DNA of 64,000 nt, taken from Nitzschia sp. pyKryTriq1. Taxonomy: Eukaryota > Bacillariophyta > Bacillariophyceae > Bacillariales > Bacillariaceae. Shown here piece after piece: positions 1-10,261 of the stretch (positions within the stretch are counted from its first letter, which is position 1; each line of letters begins with the position of its first letter). Location: contig OY101130.1 in NCBI GenBank assembly GCA_956465555.1, positions 806,001 through 870,000 of the forward strand, given 5' to 3'. Position numbers and translations under genes: made by a program. Below the pieces are notes generated by a model, which saw nothing but the letters and a program-made list of their open reading frames with translations, was not told the DNA's origin and made no database searches.

Positions 1-106
1 CACAGACGCGGCTAATTAAATTTGTAGTGTTCAGTTGGGTATTAAGACACTCGTCTATACTTTTAAATCTACCGTATCCAGTCTCGTTCACATCCTGGCC
101 TGGTCT

Positions 107-370
107 TCAGGCGCTCTCGTCGTCGCTGATGCGTTGGTCGTCGCTGTGGTCGCTCAACGATAGTGCTTCCATATTCTTTAGTTCTTCCTTGAACTGCTTG
201 GAAGGCTTGCGTTTCTTTGCTTTTTCGACACGGGCCTTAATGTTGGCCATCTCTTCCGGACTGTACCCGAAACGCTTGGGGGCCAGTCGAACGTCGCGCG
301 TCTCACACGCACCTGAGTCATTACGGGCCGACCACGTCATCGACTGGTCATGGCTAGGGCGTCTGCGCAT
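107..370 (-). CDS. small charged hypothetical protein or terminal exon
   Basis: An 87-residue reading frame that starts with ATG and ends with TGA at the left end. It has a basic stretch (KAKKRKPSK) followed by an acidic Ser/Asp-rich tail (SDDQRISDDESA), a composition usual for nuclear or nucleolar proteins. The segment from RLAPKRFGYSPEE onward reads like real protein. The first 25 residues are less convincing, and an AG acceptor before the ACGTTCG stretch could make this the last exon of a longer gene. No family recognised. It is far shorter than its neighbours. Confidence 0.35.
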   Translation of the reverse strand: MRRRPSHDQSMTWSARNDSGACETRDVRLAPKRFGYSPEEMANIKARVEKAKKRKPSKQFKEELKNMEALSLSDHSDDQRISDDESA

Positions 371-1073
371 GCACGGCGCGCACTAGCATGGAAGATCCTT
401 CAGGACATTATCTACCGACGACGGGCAGACCATGATCGCACGAGTCGCGTAGACCGTGTGTATTGCACAACGATTGAATGCCGCCGATGGGCAGTGACCG
501 CAATGAATAATAATAGACTACTTTATGGTGCTTTGAAGTTGATTGTTGTCTGTTATGAGTATGTGTCATCCGGCATCCGACGATACAGGTATGATGCATG
601 TGTTGTGTTTTGTTGCCGCACGTCTCTCAATGTCGGAAAGAGAGCAGGCGGTGGGCCGGCCGACGTTCGGTGCGATTGACCAATTCGATTGAGTGTCCTT
701 ATACTGTACGTGTAGAATTCTACGTCAACCCGGAGTCGCGTCGTACCGGTATGGGGTGCCGCGCCTCCTCCCGACGACGACGGGACTCCTCACACGACCA
801 TACGCGAACCAACTCGAACACACGTCATGACAAACTCCTGGTCATGACGACCAATAAATCACGAACAAAAGCTTCTCATAAAAAAACTCATCATCAGTCA
901 GCATCTCAGAGTGAGTCGTCTCAGAGTACCGATAATACCAGGTACCGGTACGGAAAATACAAAATAATGTTCGGAAAAACAACAACAAAACAACCCTCTA
1001 AATTCTAAATTATCTCACTCTTCATTCACTCTTCTCAATTCAACTTGTATTGTATTGATTTTATAGTCAATTG
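371..1073. other. intergenic spacer
   Basis: No convincing gene. The palindrome GTCATGAC occurs twice, at 824-831 and 841-848, and a GGTACCGGTAC word lies at 941-951. The last 100 bases are A/T-rich and lead into the next gene, consistent with its promoter and 5' leader. Confidence 0.5.
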
Positions 1074-2582
1074 ATGCTCACTATGGAATCTCGAAATCTG
1101 CCACCGCAGCAGGCCCGAGACCCAGCCTCTGACTTGCAGGACAGCCGCACTTACGCCTTAGCAGTCGCCATGGTGGAAGGCGAAACGGTGGACGAAGAAA
1201 CGATCGCCAGACATCTCATTAAAAGCACCGAGAAAGAAGGCTATTTCTACCCATCGGGAAGGAAGCGTTCTATGGAAGACAGGACTGTTCCCGTCTCGGC
1301 CAACCACATACGAACGGCCGACGAAAATAAACAGCATCACTCAACGGCCAGTGGAACTGCGGGAGCACCAGTCGGTGCAAACGCCAATCCTCGTACGCGT
1401 TGGACCACGCCATCGCCGGTTTCCTCGTTGTCACCAGCAGAGCCAGCAGTATATCCTGCTGCCGCTACCGCTGTCGACCCCCTTTCCATCTGGTACAAGT
1501 ACCCACCGGGCGTCGTGGAGGAGTCCCCAGATCAGCAGGAGCTGGCTGCACCAGAAACAGAATGCGATCCGACGGTGGTGGTGGTGCGGACTGATGGTCT
1601 TGATGAATTCGAACGAGGCGGCAGGAATGAAACTCCACAACCAGGGCAGGGCATTGATGTTCTTCGACAGCCAATGCCCGAAAGCTCTTCGAAATTTCCA
1701 AATCGCTATGGGCGCATATGGCTTGCCATATCATTTGCAGCTACTTCTGCCGTTGTTGCGTTGATAGCTGGGGTTACAGCAGTACTAGCAGCCTCTGCGA
1801 ACAAGGATATTGTAGTCCCATCCATCAAATCACAGGGGGTGAACTCTGACCAACCAGAGGTGATGGAACCAGCCAACGATAAGACATCTATGATTGATGA
1901 CAAGGTTGCTATTGTCCCCGTGGATATTTGCATGGAACAAGTTCCTGGCGACGGTCGAAGCCTGCTTTGCAGTAGGGAGGAAACGAGCCAACGTGGTGGA
2001 GCTGTATGTAACCTGGTGGCCAAGGCGATGTTGCACCGATTGCCTGGAGCACATTTCGCCATTCAAAACGCGGGCTCGTGCGTCAAAGACATTCCAAGGG
2101 GGAATTTTTCTGCAAAAGATGCCTTGGAGGTCATACCAGGCATGCGTTCACTTATTTCCGTACAACTCAGAGGTGCTCAAGCCGTACTACTCTTGGAAGA
2201 GGCACTTGAGTCGGCGCTTGGCACAGGAACGATCGACCGTGGGGCGTATCCTTATGCTGCAGGCATACGGTATAATGTCAACGCTACTGCTAGCTTTCAA
2301 AATCGGCTGAGCGATGTGGAGATTAATCCAGGACTTGACGAGCTTGCAGCCTGGACTCCAATTGACCTGGAGGCGACGTATTTAGTGCTTATGCACAGCG
2401 GACTGATCGAAGATGGTCCTCGGATTAGCGCGTATGAAGTATTCAGCGATATCCCACCGGATTATTTTCATTTTACGCGTCTGGATGTACTGGAATCTTT
2501 CCTTCGGTACGCGAGGGAGAAATCAGTGCTACTCAATCCACTCCCGAGAGAATACTCGACCCAAAGCTTCGCTCGTTGCTGA
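1074..2582 (+). CDS. membrane-anchored protein with an orphan 5'-nucleotidase C-terminal domain
   Basis: Single exon, 502 residues from the first ATG (a second in-frame ATG follows four codons on). Residues 1-210 are hydrophilic and low in recognisable structure. Residues 215-241 form one transmembrane helix (IWLAISFAATSAVVALIAG). Residues from about 285 to 500 match the C-terminal domain of the 5'-nucleotidase/UshA family: NLVAKAML, then a FAIQNAGS strand, EVIPGMRSLISVQLRGAQ and AGIRYNV, in the family's order. In that family this domain binds the nucleotide base while a separate N-terminal metallophosphatase domain does the hydrolysis. No metallophosphatase motifs are present here. Catalysis is therefore unlikely; nucleotide sensing or binding beyond the membrane is inferred. 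Domain call firm, function open. Confidence 0.7.
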   Translation: MLTMESRNLPPQQARDPASDLQDSRTYALAVAMVEGETVDEETIARHLIKSTEKEGYFYPSGRKRSMEDRTVPVSANHIRTADENKQHHSTASGTAGAPVGANANPRTRWTTPSPVSSLSPAEPAVYPAAATAVDPLSIWYKYPPGVVEESPDQQELAAPETECDPTVVVVRTDGLDEFERGGRNETPQPGQGIDVLRQPMPESSSKFPNRYGRIWLAISFAATSAVVALIAGVTAVLAASANKDIVVPSIKSQGVNSDQPEVMEPANDKTSMIDDKVAIVPVDICMEQVPGDGRSLLCSREETSQRGGAVCNLVAKAMLHRLPGAHFAIQNAGSCVKDIPRGNFSAKDALEVIPGMRSLISVQLRGAQAVLLLEEALESALGTGTIDRGAYPYAAGIRYNVNATASFQNRLSDVEINPGLDELAAWTPIDLEATYLVLMHSGLIEDGPRISAYEVFSDIPPDYFHFTRLDVLESFLRYAREKSVLLNPLPREYSTQSFARC

Positions 2583-2943
2583 ATCACCGTTGAACGAATC
2601 GAAATTATTGACTTCGACGAACCAAATCGCAGGGCGTCATATGTAATGTAGGGCCCTATCACACCCTGGAAATGGGCATTGCATGGGAAGTGATCAGCCA
2701 AGATCCCATACCAATTACTGATTCCCATCAGGTACAGGCCGGAAGAAGGTATCATTGTCTTCATAGAAGGATGGCATGCGACATTATTGGACTTGACGCT
2801 TGGAAATGATTGAATTTTTTGAAAGAGAAAGAGTAAATAAAAAATGTACGAGTATGCGTATGCATCATAATCACTATATTTTATTCGGATCTTACTTGTT
2901 TGGCCGCCACGATGCGGCGTACGGTACTTGTACAGTATACGAT
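2583..2943. other. convergent spacer
   Basis: Space between two converging genes. It holds A-rich 3' sequence, with a GTAC word (CGGTACTTGTACAGTATAC) at about 2921-2939. No gene seen. Confidence 0.5.
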
Positions 2944-5900
2944 CTAGTTGTTCGCCGCCTCAGCAGCTGCAAGCTCACTCTTGGCTTCAGACTCGCACTC
3001 AAGAGCGAGAACAAGGATATCCTCAGTAAGTTGGGCATCGTCGCACTGGTCTTGAATCATTTCCATGATGTTCGCCATTGATTTTTGGTAGTTCACCCGG
3101 ATTTGTGCTTCGGCATCGTAGTAACCTTGTCGCATTCGGAGATCCTCCTTCAGCTTGGTATTTTGCTTCTTGTACTTGTCCAAATTCTGCATGAGCTTCG
3201 AATTGTTGCTGTTGTTCTTCTTGGACTGTTCGTTCAAAGCTTCGAACGACGCGCCAGCATAAGCGTTGGCCTCCAGCAAACGTTTGTTGTTTTCTTGCAG
3301 AGTATCGAAATCCTTTCGCAGCTGAGTGGTTGAAGCTCGCATCTTCTTGTTCTCCTTTCGCAGGTAAGAGATGATCTCAGTACTGTCTTCCAACTTCTTC
3401 TTTTCTTTATCGGAGAGGAGGGGAATCGAAGCAATCTTCTTCTCCTCGGCAGCAATTTGCTCCAGAACTTCATCACGTTCAGCTTCAGCCTTTGCGGCTT
3501 CCTCTTCCACTTCCCCGATTTGAGCCTCGTATTGCTTCTCTTTAGTGTCCAATTCCTTCTCCTTGTCCTTGACACTCTTCTTATATTTCTTAATCTTCTT
3601 TTCCTTGTCCTTTTCGAACTTGTCCATCATTTCCTTTTGCTTCTTGTCTCGCTTTGCAATAGCTTCTTTCTCTTTTCGGGCTTTTTCCTCTTCAGCCTCG
3701 CGCTCGGCCTTTTCACGAGCCTCTCGTTCTGCCTTTTCCTTCGCCAAACGGGTCTCGCGGGCGGCAGCAGCTTTCTTCTCGGCCTTTTCACGAGCAATTC
3801 GTTCGCGCTCAGCTTTCTTCTTGTTGGCCTTCCGAGCCTTTTTGATGTCCTCTATTTCCTGGATTTTCTTTTTGGTATCCTTGTACCACTGTTGTACTTT
3901 CAAAATGGCCTTTCTCCTCTTCGTCTCAGCTTCTTTGCCACCCTTGCGCACCAACCAACCACGAAGGTATCGCTGGATGGACAACGACTGAGATCCCATT
4001 TCCCTTGTACGGTTGGCCTCAAGATATTCAAGAGCTCCCATGCGGAAGTAAGATCGTGTCTTGCCCACAACAAAAGCCTTGACAGTCTTCCCGCCCTGTT
4101 GTTCCTCCCTAGGCTTGAGTGCACAGGTGAAAAGAGCGTCGCAGTCAAGCGATAGCTTCTCTTGCTCTTCCATGTCCTTAGTAGACTTGGAGGGGAACTT
4201 GATTCTGTCCCACATGGAAGAGAACTTGAAGCGGGCAGTCTTGTTATCAATACGATTGGGAAAGGCGGAACGAGACAACGTCACAGCCGCAACAACACCA
4301 GCGCAGCGCAGCTGTTCAATGGTGCTGATGTGCTGCATGATCGACGGCTTCTTGAACGTGTTAGGCTTGACGCAACGAATGTACCTGGAATTGGTTACCT
4401 GAAGCATCCCCATGAGCTTCATCAACTGACCCTTGTACTTGGTCCACACCGTGGGCGCTACAAGGTTCGATTTGGCACGCTTGGGCCCCTTCTTCGCGGA
4501 GGCCGCAGGAGCCTGTTCCAAGTTGGAGGAGTTGTCATTGTTCATGTGCTTCGCAAGAATTTCGTTCGATGACTTGAGCGCACAATCTGATAAATCAGTC
4601 GGGAGTGTATCTTGGTTGCTTCCAACAAAGCCCTCGGAATCGTACATGACCTTGCCGGCATAATGGTGGATTCCAAAGGCACTTCTGTCAATCTTGGATT
4701 GAATTAAGCACGGGGACTTTTTGTTTGCCGCCAGAGCCTTTTGGACGAAAGCCTCGTCCGTTCCCTTGGGACGGACACATTCCTCGTTTAACATTGCAAG
4801 AAGTCCGGCTTTTCCTTCAATCAAGTCCAGCACGTCCGTATTGTCGTCATACTTGATTTCATCGAGGGGGATGCCCTCAAACTCGTATTCCTGTTGGACC
4901 GAGCGGAAAATATCTTCTGTAAACTTGGCCTGGAGTTTCTCGTTACAGTAGTTGATGCAAAGTTGCTCGAATCTATTACGGACAAACGACTCAAACCCAA
5001 AAATATCGAGCAGCCCAATAATACCAAACTCAGTCATTCCACCGCCATTGTAGTTAAGCTCGGCGCAAGTGGCATCATTGATGCTTCGCACAAGCCACAA
5101 GAAACTACGAGAATAAATCTCCTTTGCGAAAGCATCAGCAGATTCCTTTGCGACGTCGGCATTCAGGGGAACCTTGTAAGACTCGTTTCGGGTCTTCATG
5201 GTACGCTCTGTAAGACAGTCGATCAAATCTTGCTCGGTCACACCCATCAGCTGGGCAAGGGCTGCAAATTCACCTTTGTCCTTGACAACAGACTTGTCGT
5301 CGTCTCTGGGGTCCTTCATGAAAGAAAGATTACCCAACTGCAAGACAATACAGATAGCCCGCATTAGAGTTAGGAACTTGTCCCCGGAAACGCCAATCGC
5401 CTTCAAAACCTCCGCAGTCTTCTTGAAGTGATCTGCATCAGTCATTCCCTCGATGGTGTCGGTAGTAGATCGGCCAACATACGAGAAAGACTCGTTTGTA
5501 GTACCTTTGAGCTTGGGCCAGATGGACGCTTTGGTGGCATCATCTGCAGCAATGACCTGGTAAAAGACGTGATAGGTTCTCTCTTCGGTATCGTGGTAAG
5601 TGACACGATTCTTCTCCAGAAGATAGACATCACATTTACTTCCAGCAAGCTTGCACTTGGTGTTAGCCTTGTCCGCAAACGCCCTCGAGGCCTTGTCGCC
5701 TTGATCAAACTGTAGCTGTGTGTACTTCCCAAAACGACTGGAGTTGTCGTTACGGCGGGTCTTGGCGTTACCAAAAGCCTCAAGGAGGGGATTCGACTCG
5801 AGCACACGATCCACAACAGGATCTGAGAAAGCGCCACTGTCGGAGGAAGCAGTCTTGCCTCGCTGCACACTGGCAATGTGATTCATGGCAATCTTCACAG

Positions 5901-6576
5901 TCTCTGTCTTTCCGGCACCAGACTCTCCAGAAACTAGGATGGACTGGTCCTTTCCACCGAAGGCAAGCCCCTTGAAACTGAGAGACGAGACCTCGTAGAC
6001 GTGCGGATCGACCAGTTTGCGAGCATCTCCCTCGTGGTCTTCCCAGACAAGGGTGTTCGAATAAGCTGCGCGCACCTTCTCAGTATAAATTTCCGTGAAC
6101 CACTGGAAGGGGTTCACCGCAATGATAATGTCTCCCGTTCGCGTGTAGGGAAAGTTATCCAAATGACGCTGCTTCAAGTTGTAGAGAATAGCAGCCTGCG
6201 GGATAGAAAACGAACAAAGCGCAAGACGTAAGAATACCGACGTTCCATCAAGTCATCGGCCTGCCCATTTTGGCGGTCACCGAGACGAGCTTACCTCATG
6301 CAAAAATGGAAGCTCAACCATATCGGCAAAGCACTTCATATTTCCGTGTTCATCAACATTTTGCATCGGCAGAACTCCCTTCGCGTAGTCGGAAAGGTCT
6401 ACCTCGGCCTCAATCCAATTCTTGGCACTCTTTCCTCCGTCGCAAATGATGGACTGCTCGTCCTTGTACTCGGGGATCTGCACATCGGCTGTATTGCCAC
6501 TTGTTTTCGTAAGCTTGGCCGGAATCCAAGCTTGCTCAGGATCCTTGAGGAAAACAAAAGCCTCCTGTTTTCCCAT
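2944..6576 (-). CDS. myosin heavy chain (copy 1 of an inverted pair)
   Basis: Two exons, 6295-6576 and 2944-6195, joined across a 99-nt phase-0 intron (6196-6294), giving 1177 residues. It is an actin-based motor. It has an N-terminal SH3-like segment (AWIPAKL), P-loop GESGAGKT at residues 184-191, switch I NDNSSRFGKY, switch II LDIFGFESF, and an actin-binding and converter region. One or two IQ-like helices follow (IQRYLRGWLVRKGG), then a strongly charged K/E-rich single-helix or coiled-coil stretch, a second coiled coil and a short conserved C-terminus ending ALECESEAKSELAAAE. No FYVE, ankyrin, MyTH4 or DIL tail is visible. The second copy starts at 10262 on the opposite strand with its intron at the same codon. 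The class within stramenopile myosins cannot be assigned by eye. Confidence 0.93.
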
Positions 6577-7583
6577 CTTAGTGGTTTCGTTGTCGGTACC
6601 GAAAAGTCAAACAACAACTAATATGTGATGATGAAGATTTGCTGTGACCTTGTAAGTGACCCCCAAAGGTTTTGGTCGAACGGACGAAGTCTCTTTCTGT
6701 CATCAAGATCGTCAGATCTTGCGGGCACAGAAAACTGGCATTTACTCTTTCGTATCTACTCTACAGTAGAAACAGTACCAGGTACTTGTACTGCAAGATG
6801 CCAATAATAATATGTCCTCTGTGACTTGTTGGAATGACTGTTTTAAAAATTCGCTGACCGCCGACCGTCGGTGGGCTTCTCGATCTTCTTGGTCGATTGC
6901 AACCAAGTTGCAACTCTGCTTTTCACGACACTCGGGACTGAACGGGAAAGCTCTCCTCCATCTGATGGGCACGCCGGCCCATCCACAATCGCGCTGGAAG
7001 AGATGGAAGGTGAAAAGTGCATCACACGCCTTTTGAAAAAATATACCGACAAACAGACAGAACGGAAAGAGAAAGAAAGCAGCTGCTTTCAGCACTGTCG
7101 TGGCGCTGCGCGTGGCAGATGGGAGGCCGCCCCCGTGGTAATACCATGGTATCTAATGAATCATTCGTTGTAGTTCATCGTTAAAAAAGGATACGAATGG
7201 AACTTCGAAACGGGGGTCTGGTCGGCATGGTGAGAACAAAAAAATTGAGTTGACGAGAGATGATGTGGTACTGTACCAGTACCGGCGGTACGGTTCATTG
7301 TACCTGGTAGTCTACTCGTACCATTATTCCTTCTGCTCTTTCGAGACGGCAGAGCGAGACGACGACGACTCGTCCACTACGGTATTGGTACTCTCTACCG
7401 GTAGTAGTAGAGTACCGCTGCGGTACCGGTACGTACTGTAGAAACAAGAGTTGAATGAGTCATCATCATCCTTCATCACCAACATACTCGTAACCAACAA
7501 CACCGATAAGCTCTACCATCAGTTGTCATCTTCCTAGTTGTCATTTCATCGGATTGGGGTTGAAATATATTTCTATTGATACA
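6577..7583. promoter_or_regulatory. divergent spacer between myosin 1 and the ClpS-like gene
   Basis: About 1 kb between two genes transcribed away from each other, so it must hold both promoters. It contains a dense GTAC island at 7267-7440, including TACCGGTAGTAGTAGAG and a terminal GGTACCGGTACGTAC. No gene is supported in either strand. Confidence 0.45.
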
Positions 7584-8195
7584 ATGCTTCGACCTTTTCT
7601 GGCCCTTTTGATCCTTTCTTTTGCGGTCCCGACAGAGGCGTTTTCGGCCTCTCGCCAGCGAAGTGTTCGATCCCATGTACGAACGGCAGAGAACTCAGGC
7701 CGACCCTATTCCATGTCGACGGCAGCGCCGACGCGAGAAGATGTCGACACAGAACGACGTACCGGAAGGCGTGGTGACGGCGACTTTCTCGGTGACCAAG
7801 AGGAAAACTTTGAAGATGCACTAAGGAAGCAAGGCTCTTTAGAATGGTTGGAGGACGCGTTCGAGAGTCGCGAAATGGACGACCCCTACCACATTTTGCT
7901 CTTGGGACAAACTTTCGAAAAACCCAAGATTACCGTCCCCTACGTCGCAGGCAGCTTGAACTATGTTCTGGAAATGCCATTGGACGAGGCTACCGAACTA
8001 TCACAGTTTTCTTTTGATAATGGCATGAGTTGCCTCGGAACTTGGAGCAGGGAAGAGTGTCTAAGTTTGGGACGGCAGTTACAAGTAAGAGATATCGTGT
8101 GTAGAGTGGTTCCGTACTGTGAAGGTGGTCAACGAGGCTGGCAAGCCAAGGATGCCGCTGGCGATTTCTCAAATTGGCGAGATGCCAACAACTAG
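7584..8195 (+). CDS. plastid-targeted ClpS-like protein
   Basis: Single exon, 203 residues from the first ATG. The N-terminus is a signal peptide (MLRPFLALLILSFAVPTEA) directly followed by FSAS, the ASAFAP-like site diatoms use for plastid import. A low-complexity linker follows. Residues about 100-185 show the ClpS pattern: YHILLLG at the first strand, a helix with a LNYVLEMPLDEATEL core, a Gly-containing turn (FDNGMSCLGTWSREE) and a last strand CRVVPY. In plastids and bacteria ClpS delivers N-degron substrates to the Clp protease. The Asn-Asp-Asp of the substrate pocket and the conserved His before the Gly turn are not seen (GQT and Phe-Ser-Phe-Asp-Asn instead), so substrate choice may differ. 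Fold assignment is by pattern only. Confidence 0.55.
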   Translation: MLRPFLALLILSFAVPTEAFSASRQRSVRSHVRTAENSGRPYSMSTAAPTREDVDTERRTGRRGDGDFLGDQEENFEDALRKQGSLEWLEDAFESREMDDPYHILLLGQTFEKPKITVPYVAGSLNYVLEMPLDEATELSQFSFDNGMSCLGTWSREECLSLGRQLQVRDIVCRVVPYCEGGQRGWQAKDAAGDFSNWRDANN

Positions 8196-8769
8196 AATTT
8201 CAATTAAAAAATTGTCATAGGACTTTGTTTCAAACTCCTCTCTGACTAGACCTACAACTCGACGTGCTCAGACGCCGACCAAGTTTTGCTGATCATCGAC
8301 TACTCTGGTTACTTCTCTACTAGAGAGACACAAATAGGAGATCCCGAACGTTAAAAAACATTACTTGTTTACTGTTGGAGAACATTATTTTATACCTTCA
8401 GATCGGATGAATCAAAGATGCAAATTACATTGGACATTATGCGCGGTATACTTACCTGAATATGAATATGAAATGAACGTTGTGAACAACGAGGAAATAC
8501 TACGTGAAAAAGAAATATTGTGCACGGAAGCAAGTCTTAGTATTTTCAATAAAGTCTTAGGAACAGATTTCATTGGTATTGTTAGCCTATACGCACTCTT
8601 GACGTATCTCCCGTAACGTGTACGGATAGGCGACTGCCCGCCATACTGAATCCAAGTAGTCATAAGGACATTTGACAGGGTCACTTGGATCTTGACAGCC
8701 AGCCATCAGAGATGGATGGACCGTCGAGCAGTATCTGTGCCCAACCCAACACAACAATCCGCCATCGAC
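8196..8769. other. intergenic spacer
   Basis: No gene supported. A small palindrome TCTCTA-C-TAGAGA sits near 8314-8327. The short open frames have no protein-like character. Confidence 0.4.
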
Positions 8770-8799
8770 AATGGACGACGATTACCTAGATAGTCTAGC

Positions 8800-9480
8800 C
8801 AGTACGGCACTAGAGCCGCTAAGTGGTATCGCCGCCGAGGATTCGAACCCAGAATCCAATTCGGCCAGGTCAAGTATGGACGGAAGCCGAAGCGTTTTCC
8901 TCGCTTCCGACCCACATTCGTCCTCGTCGCCGCCGTATTGTACTCGTAGTAATTATCGCCATGACACTCCAAAACAGAATGATCGCTCGTATTACTGGTG
9001 GAGCGAGATGCCGGTATTCGAAACCGCAACCTGGAACAAGCTCACCGTCAAAGTCCCTCGCCTCTGCCCAAAATCAGAAGAAAAACGCATCAAAAACCAA
9101 CAACAGCTTTCTACTCAAGACGGTGCACCGAACGAGAAAAGGACTACCACTCTTACATCGGCGAAACAAGGGCAGGACTATTCGGAATGCGAAAGAATCG
9201 ACACTATCTAATGGGAAGGGAATTCACATGGATAGCCGACTGCAAAGGAATGAAAATACAACAGGTACAACCCCATAACGGAAGAAAAACGCACAACAAA
9301 AGAAGATTTGATGAAACCGCGAGCCCTACTAGCAATACAACACGAGGAAGAAAGAATGATCCCAAGAACCAACAAACGAATCATCCACACAGGACAACAC
9401 CACCAACGGACACCATTAGCAGCAGCAACAGATCCAGGGCGAACCATCACGATCATCGGAACCGGACTTAACACCGTCAA
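8800..9480 (+). mobile_element. fossil of a Ty3/gypsy-like retrotransposon (RNase H region)
   Basis: A stretch reading GMRKNRHYLMGREFTWIAD matches the start of the RNase H domain of Ty3/gypsy-type pol, where family members read roughly K-x-R-H-Y-L-x-G-R-x-F-T-x-x-x-D. Only a few hundred bases of the element are recognisable. No terminal repeats, gag or integrase are visible. It is broken, with at least two breaks, and looks old. The boundaries are approximate. Confidence 0.4.
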
Positions 9481-10261
9481 ACAAGCGATTGCACTACTTT
9501 TCTACCTTTTTTCAACAAATGCCTTCTAAGATGTATGTTTGGATGAAATGTGCAAAAAAGGTATAAAAGTATTCACTAGTAGAGATGAAGTGGATGCTAT
9601 GATTCTATCACTCAGTCGTCGGTGCGAGTTTGTTGTCATTGTCGTGATGGCGATCGCGGAAGAAATTCTTTCAAAACGATGACGCGGCAGGACTCGTGTT
9701 CGTGATTCGGGTGTTTGTACCGGCGCCACGTGGACCTACTGCAGTTTTCTTTCGCGCGCACTCAACCTTGACTCAACTCGTACTCTGACAATTTCGGGAG
9801 CGGCCCACTTGTACAGACAATCTACCGGTACAGAACCGGTACCGTACCTCTGGTACGTGGGGTAGACACGGTGTACTGGTAGAGACTGTACTCTCTGTAC
9901 GGTACAAGTACACTCTGTTTGTTAGACACCTTTTCAGCGAAGGTCATTATTCGAGTCACAAACGCGACATGCCACTACAAGTAGTACTGAGCACCAGCAG
10001 GTACTTGTACTAGTACTTCGTCCACATACGAGCAAGACGACGAGGACCAAAAAACCAAACACCAAATGCCAGTTTTCGTGCCTGCAAGATCTAAGGATCT
10101 TGAGACTGACCCAGGGGTGGGTGGAAGTGAAAAAGCCATCGGTCGGCTTCATCGGTCACTTTACCACATGGTCACAATCGCTGCATCTGTGCCAAAACAG
10201 CAAAGCGACTTCGAACTTTTCTCTTTTGCTTGAAATTCCTTTAAAGTAAAAAGTTGCAATC
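9481..10261. promoter_or_regulatory. upstream spacer of myosin 2
   Basis: No gene. A GTAC-rich island covers about 9808-9912 (ACCGGTACAGAACCGGTACCG and others), and another word (CAGGTACTTGTACTAGTAC) lies near 9999-10017. The spacer presumably carries the promoter of the plus-strand myosin. Confidence 0.4.

Noticed and set aside
598-1008. 136-residue open frame rich in Ser, Thr and Lys
   Set aside because: No domain, composition follows the A-rich DNA, and it overlaps GTAC spacer words and the likely promoter of the next gene.
3457-4155. Long plus-strand open frames opposite the myosin 1 coiled coil
   Set aside because: They are Leu/Phe/Ser-rich shadows of the Lys/Glu codons of the real gene.
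8835-8860. GATTCGAACCC, like the T-arm of a tRNA on the minus strand
   Set aside because: The T-stem is imperfect and no matching acceptor stem, D-arm or anticodon arm is present at the right distance.
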